In this document: positions 25,582 to 36,013 of the stretch, piece after piece
Numbering within the stretch: position 1 is the stretch's first letter
Layout of the letters: each line of letters starts with the position of its first letter
NCBI GenBank assembly: GCA_041398565.1
Contig: JAWKUN010000005.1
Location: 806,001-870,000, forward strand
DNA length: 64,000 nt
Direction: 5' to 3'
Source: DATGPD01 sp041398565
GTDB lineage: Bacteria > Planctomycetota > UBA1135 > UBA2386
Position numbers and translations under genes: made by a program
The notes under the pieces: generated by a model
Told to the model about the DNA's origin: nothing
What the model saw: the letters and a program-made list of their open reading frames with translations, nothing else
Database searches by the model: none

Positions 25582-28500
25582 ATGACCCGATTCCACGTAC
25601 TCGTTCCTCTGTCGTTGCTGTTGGTTCCGGCGCTGCGCGCACAGGACGACTCCGAATCGGCCGCCCGCGCCCGCTCGCTGGAGAAGCGCCGCAGCCTGCT
25701 GCAGCAACAGCCGACCCACCTGGCGTTGTTCGACAGCTACTTCAAGATCCTGGTCGCCAGCAACGCCGTCGACGACGAGGTCAAGACGCTGCAGGACAAG
25801 CTCGCCAAGGATTCAGCCGACAGTGCGTCGTCCGTCATTCTCGGCCGCATCCTGCTGCGCACCGGCAAGGAAGAGCAGGCTCTCGAGGTGCTCGACGCCA
25901 TCCCGAGCAAGACCGCCGAGATCCAGGGCGTTCTGGGCGACATCTACCTCAAGCTCGCCCGCTTCGACATGGCGACCCGCGCCCTCGAAGCGTCGATGCC
26001 CGCGGCTCGCACTTCCGAGGCCAAGGCCGGCGTGCTCGAGAAGCTCGGCAAGGCCCAGCTGTCGTTGAAGCAGAAGGAGATCGCCGTCGCCACCTGGCGC
26101 AAGATCGGAGCGCTGGACGGTGGCAAGTTCTTCCGCCGCCTGCGGGTCGCCGAGTTGCTGGCCCAGGCGGGCTTGCTCGACGAAGCCGCGGCGGAGTACG
26201 CGCCGTTGCTCGCGGAGTCGGAGGGCGACCCCAGCCAGCACTGTCGCGTCCTGCGGGCGACCGGGCAACTGCACGAGACGCGCGGCGACCTGCCGGCGGC
26301 GATGACCGCCTACCAGCGGGTGCTCGAGCTCACCGACCGCGGCAACTGGCTGCGCAAGGAAGTGGAAGGCCGCCTGGTGCAGATCTACCGTCGCACCGGC
26401 CGTCTGCCGGAGCTGGTGCAGCAGCTCGAGGGCCGACTGGCCGAGAACCAAGACGACCTCGCCACGGTCGAGATGCTCGCCGCGGTCCTCACCGAAATGC
26501 GCGAGCTGGACAAGGCGACCAGCGTGCTCGCCAAGGCGGCGCCGCGTTTTCCCAAGGACGTGCGCCTCGCCCGCCGGTTGGCCGAGCTCTACCTCGAGCA
26601 GGACAAGGTCGACCTCGCCATCGCCGAGTACCAGCGCGTGCTGTCGGTCAAGCCCGACGAGATGGAGCTCTACCTCGAGCTGGGCCAGCTCTTTGCCAAG
26701 AACGAGCGCTTCGCCGAAGCCAAGAACCAGTGGGAGAAGGCCCTGGCCCGCAACCTCACCGACGCCAGCCTCTGCACGCGTATCGCCGCCATGTATGCGA
26801 TGTGGAATCGCTACGAAGACGCCGTGCGCATGTACGAGCGCGCGGTCGAACTCGAGCCGGAAGCGATGGTGCGCTACACCGACCTCGCCGACTACCACTT
26901 CGCGCAGAAGCACACCGACGACGCCGTGGCGGTGCTCGACCGTGCGATGGCCGTCGCCAAGGGCAAGCCGCGGCGTCTCGAGGCCCTGGTCGGCACGCTG
27001 CGCGAGCACGAGCTCGCGGATCGCGCGCGCACCTGTCTGGAGGATTGGCTGGCCGCCGAGCCGGACAACGCCGAGGCACGTTACGGACTCGCCGACCTGT
27101 TGCTGGCGGCGGGCGACGTCGACGCCGCGCGCGGTCTGCTCTGGAAGATCGTCGAGGACGACGACCGCGGCAGCGGTCACCGCGCCCTGGCAGCCAACAC
27201 GCTCATCGAGGTGGCCAACCGCGCCAAGCAGATGGATGGGCTGATCGAGGAGGCCACGGCACGCAACAGCGCCGGTGCCTACTTCGTGCTGGGCCGCGCC
27301 CACACCCGCAAGCGCGACTTCGAACGCGCGATCGCCGCCTTCAGACAGGCCTTGGACAAGCAGCCGGAAGACGGTCAGGCGCGCGTGATGCTGGCACGTC
27401 TCCTCGCCGAAGACGGCGCCTTCCAATCGGCGCTCGCCGAGTATCAGCGGCTGGCGATGACGTCGGACAGCGAGCGACGCCGCCACTTCCGCGAAATCGC
27501 GCGCCTGCACCTCGATCTGTTCGATCTCGACGCTGCCATCGAGGTCTGGCGCAGCGCCATGCGCGACAACCCCGACAACCCGGCCGTGTTCCTGGAGGTC
27601 GGCAAGGAGTTCATCGAGATCCAGCGCGTGCCGGAGGCGCTCGAGGCCTTCCAGCAGGCGGTCCGCCTGCGCCCCAACGACCCCGACATCCAGTTCCGTC
27701 TGGCCGACGCGCTCAAGCAAGCCGGCAAGGTCGAGGAAGCCGAGTCGCAGCTCCTCAACGTGGCAAAGTCCGCGCTCGACACGCGCGACCGCGAGCAAGC
27801 ACGTTCCCGCTTGTTCGACATGTACGGCGAGCAAGGACTGATCGAGAAGCGCATCGACGAGCTGCGCGCCCGCGTCGAGGAGAACCCCTACGACACCGAC
27901 GCCCCGCAGCTACTCGGCGACATCTTCATGCGCACGGGCGACTACGTGCTCGGCCTGGAGATGGTCGACAAGACCCTGGCCTTCCAGCCGCGCAACCGCG
28001 AGTTGCTGACGCGACGCGCCGAGCTGCTCGAAGCCCTCGAGGACTGGGACAAGGCGTTGGAGGTACACCGTGAGCTGCTGAAGTTCCCCGACGCCGACCG
28101 CGACACGCACCTGGCCGGGATCGGCCAGGCGCTGTACGAGCTCGGGCGAGCCCAGGAAGCCAAGGAGACCTTCCGGCAGATCCGCGACCGCGGCAAGGTC
28201 GCCAAGCTCTACGCGAAGTACGAGCTGCACGACGAGGCCATCGAGTACTACCAACGCGCCATCGCGCGCAGCCCCGCCGACCTCAAGAGCTACGTGCTGC
28301 TGGCGGAGGGCCTGGTGAAGCGCAACATGCGCAAGGAAGCGATCGATGCCTTGGAGCGAGCCCTGACGGTGCGCTCCTTCCACCGTGAGGCCCTGCAGGA
28401 ACTGGGCAAGCTCTACGTGCAGGACGGCCGGCCCGACGATGCCGTCCGCGTCGGCATGCGGTTGTTCGGCCTGCGCGGCGAGCAGGTCGAGAAGGATCGC

Positions 28501-31500
28501 CGTGAGGAGTACGAGCAAGAACAGGAGCAGAAGCGCAACCAGTGGTGGTCCTACTACAACAACCGCTCGTTCAACCAGCAGCGCTTGGACGCCGCCAGCA
28601 ACTACTTCGAAGAGCGTGGACTCGCGCAGCAGTGGGGTGAGATCCTCGTCGCCGAGGCCAAACGCCGGCCGGCGGACGAGGTCCTGCTGAACAACGTCGT
28701 CAGCCACTTCAGCTGGCGGGACAAGTCCGCGACCAAGCTGTCGGCCTTCCTGCGCTCGATCCTGGCCACCGACGAGGCGCGCCTGCGCGTCCCGCCCGGA
28801 CACACCAAACGCTCGTACCTGCAGAACGTCGAGCAGCGCCTGGTGAACGTCTGGCAGCAAGACGCGGCCGTCGCCGAGGCCCGTCTCACCGAGCTCGCCG
28901 CCGAGACCTCGGTCGCCGCGCTCCGCGAGCGTGCGATGCTGCAGCGCTCCGTCGGTCAACTCGACGCCATGGAAGCGTCGCTGCGAGAGCTGCTGGCCGC
29001 CGAGCCGCTCGACGGCTTGGCGTTGGCGATGCTCGTCGACCGGCTGCTCGAGGACAAGCGCTACGACGACTGCGTCGCGCCCCTTCAGTCTCTATTGCGC
29101 TTCTGGGAGTCGCCGGCCGGCGAGGAAGCGCTGGCCGAACTCGAGCGGCGGGAGACCGAGCAATTCCGGCGCAGGCGCAAGGACCTGCTGGACTCGCTGC
29201 CACGCAAGGTCCGCCGGCGCATCGACGACGCGTTCCTGCTCGCCGTCGTCCAACGCACGCAAGGTGACAGCAGTTGGAACCGGATCACGAGCTTCTCCTT
29301 CGCCGAGTCCACTCCACGCCGACTGGCCGTCGCGTGCAAGTTGGTGCGCGTGCAGAAGGCCCGAGGCGACGAGGCCGGCCTCGCCGCCGCCGTCGCCGCC
29401 ACGATCGCCCTGCCGACCAACATCGCCGAGCGCACGCAGGCGGCCCGGGAGCTGTTCGAGGAAGGACAGGACGCTGCCGCGCGACCGCTCCTCGACGCGG
29501 TGATGGCCGAGGGCCGCGCAGCGCAGAAGGACTCGACCCTCGTCTACTTCTGGTCGCGCTACAAAGGCTTCGTCGACAATGCCGCCGAGTGCCTCGGTCA
29601 GCTGCTGGCGCGAGAGGGCAACGTCCTCGACGCCTACTCCGTGCTGCGCGACCACGGCCACGGTGAGAAGGCGGAGCTCCTCGTGCGCGAGCAGGGCGCC
29701 GTCGATGCCGTGCGCCAGAAGCTCGAGAGCGGCATCCAGGCGGGCGCCGAGGCCTTGCGCCAGGCGCGCGGCGCCGGCGAGTCCGACACGAGCTCGCTCG
29801 AACTCGACTACCGCGACGCGGTGATCAAGCTGGCCGACTTCCACATGGGTGAGAAGGACTTCAAGGCCGCCGAGCGAATCTACGTCGACGCACTGCAGCT
29901 CCTGCCAGACGACCTCGACGTGCGCAAGATCGTCGCCGTGCTGCGCCTGCGGTCGGGCGACGCCGAGGGCGCGGTCGCCGCCCAGAACGAGATCATCGAC
30001 GTCAAGCGGCAGCGGCGTCGAGCCAACGCCGGCGACACCGCCATTCCACCCACCCGCCTGGTGCCGACCGTACCCGGCGAGTCCTCGGAGTCGTCGATCA
30101 CCTACACCGGCTACTACTACTACGGCTCCAGCTCGGGCGCCCAGCGCCGGTTCGATGTGGCCGAGAACTACCTCGCGATCCTCAACATCTACCGGGATCG
30201 CAACGACCACGAGGCGGTCCTCGAGCTGCTCAAGCGCATGACGCGCGACGACCCCACGACCTTCCGGCAGATGGCGTGGCAGGTGCTCGACATCGTCCGC
30301 AATCAGGATCTCGGCAAGCGCAAACTGTCGATCCTGCGCATCCTCAAAGGTGTCGTCGCCAACGACGAGTGGCTGCAGATCGAGTACGCGCGTGCCTGTT
30401 CGGAGGAGGGTGAACTCAAGGAAGCCAAGCGCACCCTCGAGAAGATGATCGCGGGCACCAGCACGTCCAACAACTGGTACATCGAAGAGGCGAACCAGGA
30501 GCTGACCAAGGTCGAGCAGAAGCTCGGCGAGCACAAGCTGACGGTCGCCGACCTGCGGGCCGAGGTCGACAAGGACCCCGAGAACGTGCGCCGGCGCCTC
30601 AAGTTCGCCGAGCGTTTGCGCAAGGACAACCACTACGAGGACTGTCTGGCCCAGGCGCAGGCGGTGGTCGAGCGCGCACCCTATCTGGCGCGCGCCAAGG
30701 AGCTGGTGGTCGAGGCGGCTGCCGCCAGCGGCAAGGATGACGTGGCGCTGGCGATGATGCGGCGGCTCTTCGACGAGACCACCGAGTCGTGGAAGAAGCT
30801 CGACCGCGGCGTCAGCCTCGCCAACTGGCTGTACGCCGAAGGTCAGCGCGACGAGGCGTTCCAGATCATCGAAGGTCTGGAGAGCGCCAGCGGCGGCTCA
30901 TACAACTTCTCGCCCGGCAACTGGTTCCTCGACCGGCACATGCAGGACAAGGCCTTGCCGCTGCTCGAGCAAGAGCTCGAGAAGCAGAAGACCAACCCCT
31001 GGTATCGCGATCAGATCCGCCCGCGGCTGATTCGCATCGAGCTGTCGCTGGGGCACGAGGCCAAGGCGGTGCGGCGCCTGCTGGAAGACATCGACAATGC
31101 CGGCAGCCTGAGCGACCGCGAACTGCGATGGAAGGACCTCCTGCGCGCCATCAAGGGGGCGCCGGATCCGGAGCACATGCGCAGCGTGCTCGAGAAGGAC
31201 TTCGGCGGCCGCAAGGCCGCCACCGACTGCCTGGTGATGGCCGCGGTGGAGTTCGCCTGCGGCCGCCCGCAGCAGGGCGAGGCCGAGCTCGAGCAAGCCC
31301 TGCAATTGTCCAGCAAGGACGTGCACCTGTTCCCCTTGATCCTCGGGCTGCGGCGCATGAACGCCGACTACACCGGCGCCCTCGCGGTCCTCGATCGCAT
31401 GTCGAAGGTGTACGGTGGGTCGGACGCGCAGCAGTGGTACGCCGGCTCGCTCAACGAGCGCGACCGTCTTCGGGTCGAGCGCGCCACCATCATGTGGGAC

Positions 31501-34362
31501 ATGGGCAAGGACGACGACGCCAAGCGCCTCGTCGAGTCACTCGCCGACGACACCAAGCCGCAGACGCTCCTCACCGTCGCGCAGGTCTACTCCCAGCGCA
31601 AGATGTGGGAGGACGCACTCACCTGGCGGCGGCGCTACTTCGCCAAGAAGGGGACACGCGACAAGAGCGACTACCTGGCGGAAGCTTCGATCCTCGTCGA
31701 GCTCGAGCGCTACCCCGAGGCGCTCGAGTTGGCCAAGCAGGCGCACCTCATGTCGCGCGGCGACAACTCCGCGCGCAGCACGCTCACCAAGATCCACCGT
31801 GAGATGAAGACGCTGGACGCCTGGATCGAGGAGCTCGAGCAGGAATACGCCAAAGACATCCGCGACTCCGGGCTGCGAGGCTCGCTGTTGTCTCTGTACG
31901 GCGAACTCGACCGCGACGAGGATCGCCGCAAGGTGTACGAGGCGATGCTGGCACATCCCGACCTCAAAGACGAGGCGCTGAACGGCCTGATCGATCTGTG
32001 CGGCGAGACCGACGACTACAAGGGCCAGCTCGGGTTCATGCAGCAGCGCGTCGAGCTCAAGGGTGGCGAAGAGAAGAAGTCGCTCTGGCGTGAGATCGCC
32101 GGGGTGCTGACCAAGCTCGAGCAGCCGAAGGAAGCGCGCGAAGCGATGGAGAAGGCGCTCGACCTGGAGACGGCGGACGGCTGGATGGAGCTGTCCAACT
32201 GGCTCGACAGCGACAAGCGTGATGCGGAAGCACTGGAGGCCGCGCGCAAGGCACTCGAGCTGGATCCCAAGAAGCACGAGGTCCTGGCCAAGGAGGCGGC
32301 AGCGGCTCACAAAGCCAAGGACTTCGCCACCGCCCTGGACAAGGCGCTGGCCTACCTGCGCGAGATGCGCGGCAAGGCCAACCCCGGCTCGTACCAGTCG
32401 TTGTTCCTCAACGCACTGGCCGCCATGCCCGACGACCAACGGGCGGCCGTGCTGCGCGGCGACGAAGCCGACGCAGCCAGCTTGGAGCGGGCGGCACAGC
32501 TGCAGGTCGCCCGTCTCGACTGGCCGGCGGCAGAAGCCGTGGCGCGCCGCGCCGTCGCGGCCGACCCGAGCAGCTTCCTCGCCCTGCAGGCGCTGGCGAC
32601 CTCGCTGCGCCAACAGGAACGCTGGCGCGACCGGATCGACGCCCTCGAGGCCTTGCGCGTGCTCATCGAACGCGAGTACATGATCAGCGCCGACTGGAGC
32701 TACAACAGCAACGCGCAGACTCTCCAAGACGAGATCGGACGAGCCTGGCACCTGCTCGGCGACGACGATGCTGCGGAACGAGCCTGGCGCGACCAGCCCC
32801 TGCGCAAGACGCCCTACAACAACAACACCAGCAGCTGGCGCAGCGACTGGAGCGTGCGCTACACCGCCGACAAGTGGATGGGCGTGCTGCGTCCGGCCCG
32901 CGCGCTGAAGGTGCTGGAGACGGAATTCCTGCAGCGCGAGAGTCCGCCCTGGGACTTGTACCTGACGGCGCTGGTCGACACCGGCCGCGGTGACGAGGCC
33001 GAGGCGATCGCCTGGAAGACCGCACTCGATCCGCTCGAGCTGTACGGCGTCACTGCCCGCGTCGGCGGTTCCGACTCCTACTACTACGGCAACCGAGACA
33101 TGTCGAGCTCGGAAGGCATGATGCGCTTCTTGATCGATCGCTACCGGCGCCGCGGTCAGCTGGACGACCTGCGCGCGCGTGGCGTGGAGCTCCAGAAGAC
33201 GCCAGCCACCAAGATCCAGGGCGAGAAGCTGGAGGCGCTGGTGGCGGAGCGCGCGCGCGACTACCGCTTCTTGGCCGAGGCCGCGGAGAAGAAGATCGAG
33301 CAGAGCGCCGAACGCAACGAGAAGCCTCAAGCGTCGACGCACATCGACGCCGCTCGGCGCTGGCTTGCCGCAGGCGAGATCGACAAGGCGCTCGCGCACA
33401 TGCGCGAGGTCCTCGACTTCGACAGCCCTGGCCTGCGCGATCCCAAGATGCGGATCTCGCAGTCCGACTACGAATACGAGCGCGTGTACTACGGAGCCTC
33501 CGGCGTTCCCCAAGGTGGCACCAGCAACCCGTTCGCCTTCTCCTTCGGCGGCAGCTCCGGACGCTCGAGCTACAGCTACTCGAGCTGGCGCCGCAGCGGT
33601 GGCAGCGTGGGCTACCGCGCCCTGGCCGCCTCGCTGCTGCGCCGCGCCGATGACGATGCCAAGGCGCAGGAGGTCGAGGACGCGCTGAGCACGGAGGCGC
33701 GCCGCAGCCAGCGGCGCGACGTGGCGACGAAGATCGGACAAGCCTATGCCGACGCCGAGCTGTGGCCGCACGCGGTGCGAGTGTGGCGTAGCTGCCTGGA
33801 CCGGGCCGACGAGCTCGAGCTCGAGACCAAGGACAAGATCGACTACTGCAGCAAGATCTGGGGTGTGCTGGAGCGCAGCGGTGCAGCCGACGAGACGGTC
33901 ACGGCGCTGCAGACGGAATGGCAGCAGATGCTGGAGACGGCCGTGACCGAGGCTCCCGGTCCGTACGCGTTCGGCGAGAAGGCGGCGTTGGCCCGCTTCT
34001 TCCTCGAGGTGCGTCAAGATCCGGCGCAGGCAGACCCGCTGGTGGTCGAACTCCTCTCGTTCGACCCGGACAACGCGAGCTACCTCGCCATGCAGGCACG
34101 CACCCAGCGCCTGCTGGGGAAGGCCGAGGACGCCATCGCCACCTTCGCCCGCCTCGCCGAGGAGCGCCGGCGCGCCGGGCGGGGCAAGATGAAGTCGGCC
34201 AGCGAGCGCATCGACCTGGGCTTGGCTCTTCTGGCGGCCGGGCAGAAGGAGGAGGCTCGCGCCGAGCTGGTCGAAGGGCTGGCAGACGCCGCGCCCCACA
34301 GCCGACTCGAACGCGAGGCCAAGGCCGGGCTCGAGCAGCTGGACTCCGCGTCCGATCGCTGA
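25582..34362 (+). CDS. Giant exported tetratricopeptide-repeat protein (2926 aa)
   Basis: The ATG at 25582 opens a signal peptide (MTRFHVLVPLSLLLVPALRAQ); the frame continues upstream without a gene-like sequence. Almost the whole length consists of TPR helices (for example LGDIYLKLARFDMATRALEA, AIAEYQRVLSVKPDEMELYL). At least five places interrupt the helices with aromatic/Ser/Gly/Asn-rich stretches: near residues 990 (WWSYYNNRSFNQ), 1510 (YTGYYYYGSSSG), 2370-2420 (YNSNAQ, YNNNTSSWRSDW), 2500 (DSYYYGNRDMSSS) and 2635-2675 (SFGGSSGRSSYSYSSW). Such a protein would be a very long superhelical scaffold in the periplasm or on the surface. Partners are unknown; divergence from a thioredoxin-like gene suggests envelope protein assembly. 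Confidence 0.9.
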   Translation: MTRFHVLVPLSLLLVPALRAQDDSESAARARSLEKRRSLLQQQPTHLALFDSYFKILVASNAVDDEVKTLQDKLAKDSADSASSVILGRILLRTGKEEQALEVLDAIPSKTAEIQGVLGDIYLKLARFDMATRALEASMPAARTSEAKAGVLEKLGKAQLSLKQKEIAVATWRKIGALDGGKFFRRLRVAELLAQAGLLDEAAAEYAPLLAESEGDPSQHCRVLRATGQLHETRGDLPAAMTAYQRVLELTDRGNWLRKEVEGRLVQIYRRTGRLPELVQQLEGRLAENQDDLATVEMLAAVLTEMRELDKATSVLAKAAPRFPKDVRLARRLAELYLEQDKVDLAIAEYQRVLSVKPDEMELYLELGQLFAKNERFAEAKNQWEKALARNLTDASLCTRIAAMYAMWNRYEDAVRMYERAVELEPEAMVRYTDLADYHFAQKHTDDAVAVLDRAMAVAKGKPRRLEALVGTLREHELADRARTCLEDWLAAEPDNAEARYGLADLLLAAGDVDAARGLLWKIVEDDDRGSGHRALAANTLIEVANRAKQMDGLIEEATARNSAGAYFVLGRAHTRKRDFERAIAAFRQALDKQPEDGQARVMLARLLAEDGAFQSALAEYQRLAMTSDSERRRHFREIARLHLDLFDLDAAIEVWRSAMRDNPDNPAVFLEVGKEFIEIQRVPEALEAFQQAVRLRPNDPDIQFRLADALKQAGKVEEAESQLLNVAKSALDTRDREQARSRLFDMYGEQGLIEKRIDELRARVEENPYDTDAPQLLGDIFMRTGDYVLGLEMVDKTLAFQPRNRELLTRRAELLEALEDWDKALEVHRELLKFPDADRDTHLAGIGQALYELGRAQEAKETFRQIRDRGKVAKLYAKYELHDEAIEYYQRAIARSPADLKSYVLLAEGLVKRNMRKEAIDALERALTVRSFHREALQELGKLYVQDGRPDDAVRVGMRLFGLRGEQVEKDRREEYEQEQEQKRNQWWSYYNNRSFNQQRLDAASNYFEERGLAQQWGEILVAEAKRRPADEVLLNNVVSHFSWRDKSATKLSAFLRSILATDEARLRVPPGHTKRSYLQNVEQRLVNVWQQDAAVAEARLTELAAETSVAALRERAMLQRSVGQLDAMEASLRELLAAEPLDGLALAMLVDRLLEDKRYDDCVAPLQSLLRFWESPAGEEALAELERRETEQFRRRRKDLLDSLPRKVRRRIDDAFLLAVVQRTQGDSSWNRITSFSFAESTPRRLAVACKLVRVQKARGDEAGLAAAVAATIALPTNIAERTQAARELFEEGQDAAARPLLDAVMAEGRAAQKDSTLVYFWSRYKGFVDNAAECLGQLLAREGNVLDAYSVLRDHGHGEKAELLVREQGAVDAVRQKLESGIQAGAEALRQARGAGESDTSSLELDYRDAVIKLADFHMGEKDFKAAERIYVDALQLLPDDLDVRKIVAVLRLRSGDAEGAVAAQNEIIDVKRQRRRANAGDTAIPPTRLVPTVPGESSESSITYTGYYYYGSSSGAQRRFDVAENYLAILNIYRDRNDHEAVLELLKRMTRDDPTTFRQMAWQVLDIVRNQDLGKRKLSILRILKGVVANDEWLQIEYARACSEEGELKEAKRTLEKMIAGTSTSNNWYIEEANQELTKVEQKLGEHKLTVADLRAEVDKDPENVRRRLKFAERLRKDNHYEDCLAQAQAVVERAPYLARAKELVVEAAAASGKDDVALAMMRRLFDETTESWKKLDRGVSLANWLYAEGQRDEAFQIIEGLESASGGSYNFSPGNWFLDRHMQDKALPLLEQELEKQKTNPWYRDQIRPRLIRIELSLGHEAKAVRRLLEDIDNAGSLSDRELRWKDLLRAIKGAPDPEHMRSVLEKDFGGRKAATDCLVMAAVEFACGRPQQGEAELEQALQLSSKDVHLFPLILGLRRMNADYTGALAVLDRMSKVYGGSDAQQWYAGSLNERDRLRVERATIMWDMGKDDDAKRLVESLADDTKPQTLLTVAQVYSQRKMWEDALTWRRRYFAKKGTRDKSDYLAEASILVELERYPEALELAKQAHLMSRGDNSARSTLTKIHREMKTLDAWIEELEQEYAKDIRDSGLRGSLLSLYGELDRDEDRRKVYEAMLAHPDLKDEALNGLIDLCGETDDYKGQLGFMQQRVELKGGEEKKSLWREIAGVLTKLEQPKEAREAMEKALDLETADGWMELSNWLDSDKRDAEALEAARKALELDPKKHEVLAKEAAAAHKAKDFATALDKALAYLREMRGKANPGSYQSLFLNALAAMPDDQRAAVLRGDEADAASLERAAQLQVARLDWPAAEAVARRAVAADPSSFLALQALATSLRQQERWRDRIDALEALRVLIEREYMISADWSYNSNAQTLQDEIGRAWHLLGDDDAAERAWRDQPLRKTPYNNNTSSWRSDWSVRYTADKWMGVLRPARALKVLETEFLQRESPPWDLYLTALVDTGRGDEAEAIAWKTALDPLELYGVTARVGGSDSYYYGNRDMSSSEGMMRFLIDRYRRRGQLDDLRARGVELQKTPATKIQGEKLEALVAERARDYRFLAEAAEKKIEQSAERNEKPQASTHIDAARRWLAAGEIDKALAHMREVLDFDSPGLRDPKMRISQSDYEYERVYYGASGVPQGGTSNPFAFSFGGSSGRSSYSYSSWRRSGGSVGYRALAASLLRRADDDAKAQEVEDALSTEARRSQRRDVATKIGQAYADAELWPHAVRVWRSCLDRADELELETKDKIDYCSKIWGVLERSGAADETVTALQTEWQQMLETAVTEAPGPYAFGEKAALARFFLEVRQDPAQADPLVVELLSFDPDNASYLAMQARTQRLLGKAEDAIATFARLAEERRRAGRGKMKSASERIDLGLALLAAGQKEEARAELVEGLADAAPHSRLEREAKAGLEQLDSASDR

Positions 34363-34618
34363 GCCGCGCGCCGCACCAGGCCGAGGCGGCGCCCCCTGAC
34401 GACGACACAAGCCTCTGCGGATAAGCCGCTTGGGGTCGTGCGGTCGGGAACGCCCCCGGCGGGAACCCACCGGACCTCGGCGACACCCGGCGCGCGGCCC
34501 GGACCGACCGGAATCGCTGCCGGGCCCCGCCGTACGCCCCGTGCCGTCTGCTCGCCGCAGCACCGTGCGACCGAACGCCTTCACCCGGCGATCCCGCGAG
34601 GCCGATGAGAGTCTCGAC

Positions 34619-36013
34619 ATGACTTCTGCACTGCGCGATCAGGGGCAGGCCATCGCCGTTCGGCGCCCGTTGCAGGCGCCGTTCGATGGCGCCAGTGTGC
34701 TCGTCCTCAGCGACGACGCGACGCTGAGCGAAACCGCGCGCGTGGTCCTCGGCGACCACGGCTACGCGGTTCGGGCGGCCTCCCCCGGTCAATCCGGTCT
34801 CGCTGCCACCCTCGACGACGTCGATGTCGTCCTGCTCGACGCCAGCCGGGCCGACGAGACCGGGCTGGCCCTGCTCAACGAGCTACGCAACGCATCCGGC
34901 GCCACCGCGATCGTGGCGGTGTGTCAGGGCGCGGCAATCGAGCGTATGGGGGACATGCTGGCGGGCGGCGCCATCGACTACCTGGTGCGCCCGATCGAGG
35001 CCGTTGCGCACCGCACGCTCGCTACCGTGAACCAAGCCCTGCGCTCGGCACGCCTGGCTCGCGAGAACCGCCGCTTGCAGCAACGCATCGCGGTGGAGCA
35101 AGCGAGCGGCAGCCTCGTCGGCTGCAGCCCGCTGCACCGCCGCCTGCTCAGTGTGGTCGCGCGCGCCAGCGACAGCGACGCGACCACCCTCATCGAGGGA
35201 CGGCCGGGCACCGGCAAGACCTCGGTCGCCCAAATGATCCAGCGCGGTGGTCGCCGCTCGCACGCGCCGCTCGTCGTGCGTACGTGCGAAGGCCTCGGCA
35301 CCGAGGCGCTGGAAGTGGCGCTGCGCGAAGCGCCGCGCGGCACTCTCCTACTGGAGGACATCGATCGGCTGCCTGCCGAGACGCAGAGCCGGCTGGTGCG
35401 CTTCCTCAAGGACCGCCCCGACGGCACCAGCGCCACGCAGACGCGCCTACTGGCGACCACCAGCGCTCGCCTTCCGGAGCTGGTGGCGCGCGGCGCCTTC
35501 CGCGAGGACCTCTACTACCGCCTCAACGTCATGCCGGTCAACGTGCCGAGCCTGGCCGAAAGGCGCGACGACATCGCCATCCTCGCCAACCACTTCTTGC
35601 GACAGGCGTCGGAGTCGACCGGCGTGGCGCAGAAGGGCTTCTCGCCGTCGGCCATGGTCTTGCTCGAGACCAATCCCTGGCCCGGCAACGTGGCCCAGTT
35701 GCAGAACGCGGTGCAACGGGCACACGCCGTCGCCGGCGGTGCCACGGTCGACCGCGTGCATCTGCTCGGCTCGCAAGCCGTCGGCATCGATGCTGGCCCG
35801 GCTCGACCGCGCGCCGCGGCGCCTACCGACGATCCCGAGGACGAAGAGGTCGACGAGGCCTCGATCCGTCCGTTCCGCGACGAGGAGAAGAAGCTCCTCT
35901 CGCGCGCCCTGCGCGCCACCAAGGGCAACGTGCGCCGCGCCGCGCAGCTGCTGCGCATCGGCCGCGCCACGCTCTATCGCAAAATCCAGTCCTACAAGCT
36001 GCGCTTGCACTGA
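34619..36013 (+). CDS. Degenerate NtrC-family response regulator (receiver - AAA+ - Fis-type HTH)
   Basis: 464 residues from the ATG at 34619. The receiver has the acidic pair D32-D33 and the phosphorylatable D74 (VVLLDASRAD), but the conserved Lys is Arg124 (YLVRPIE). The AAA+ domain has Walker A GRPGTGK (194-200), Walker B GTLLLEDID with E246-D247 replacing the usual D-E order, and GNVAQLQNAV near the sensor 2 region. The segment that normally contains the sigma-54-contacting GAFTGA loop is missing: only about 40 residues separate the Walker motifs. The C-terminal helix-turn-helix is normal (GNVRRAAQLLRIGRATLYRK). It therefore probably regulates without sigma-54, like TyrR-type relatives. 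Its stop codon is the first triplet of a dispersed repeat. Confidence 0.85.
   Translation: MTSALRDQGQAIAVRRPLQAPFDGASVLVLSDDATLSETARVVLGDHGYAVRAASPGQSGLAATLDDVDVVLLDASRADETGLALLNELRNASGATAIVAVCQGAAIERMGDMLAGGAIDYLVRPIEAVAHRTLATVNQALRSARLARENRRLQQRIAVEQASGSLVGCSPLHRRLLSVVARASDSDATTLIEGRPGTGKTSVAQMIQRGGRRSHAPLVVRTCEGLGTEALEVALREAPRGTLLLEDIDRLPAETQSRLVRFLKDRPDGTSATQTRLLATTSARLPELVARGAFREDLYYRLNVMPVNVPSLAERRDDIAILANHFLRQASESTGVAQKGFSPSAMVLLETNPWPGNVAQLQNAVQRAHAVAGGATVDRVHLLGSQAVGIDAGPARPRAAAPTDDPEDEEVDEASIRPFRDEEKKLLSRALRATKGNVRRAAQLLRIGRATLYRKIQSYKLRLH

Noticed and set aside
25491..28073. An 860-codon plus-strand frame overlapping the start of the TPR gene.
   Set aside because: Extremely Arg/Pro-rich, in another frame over recognisable TPR coding sequence.
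31537..34620. A 1027-codon minus-strand frame opposite the 3' end of the TPR gene.
   Set aside because: Low-complexity antisense shadow; the plus-strand TPR frame has clear repeat periodicity and continues through the whole region.
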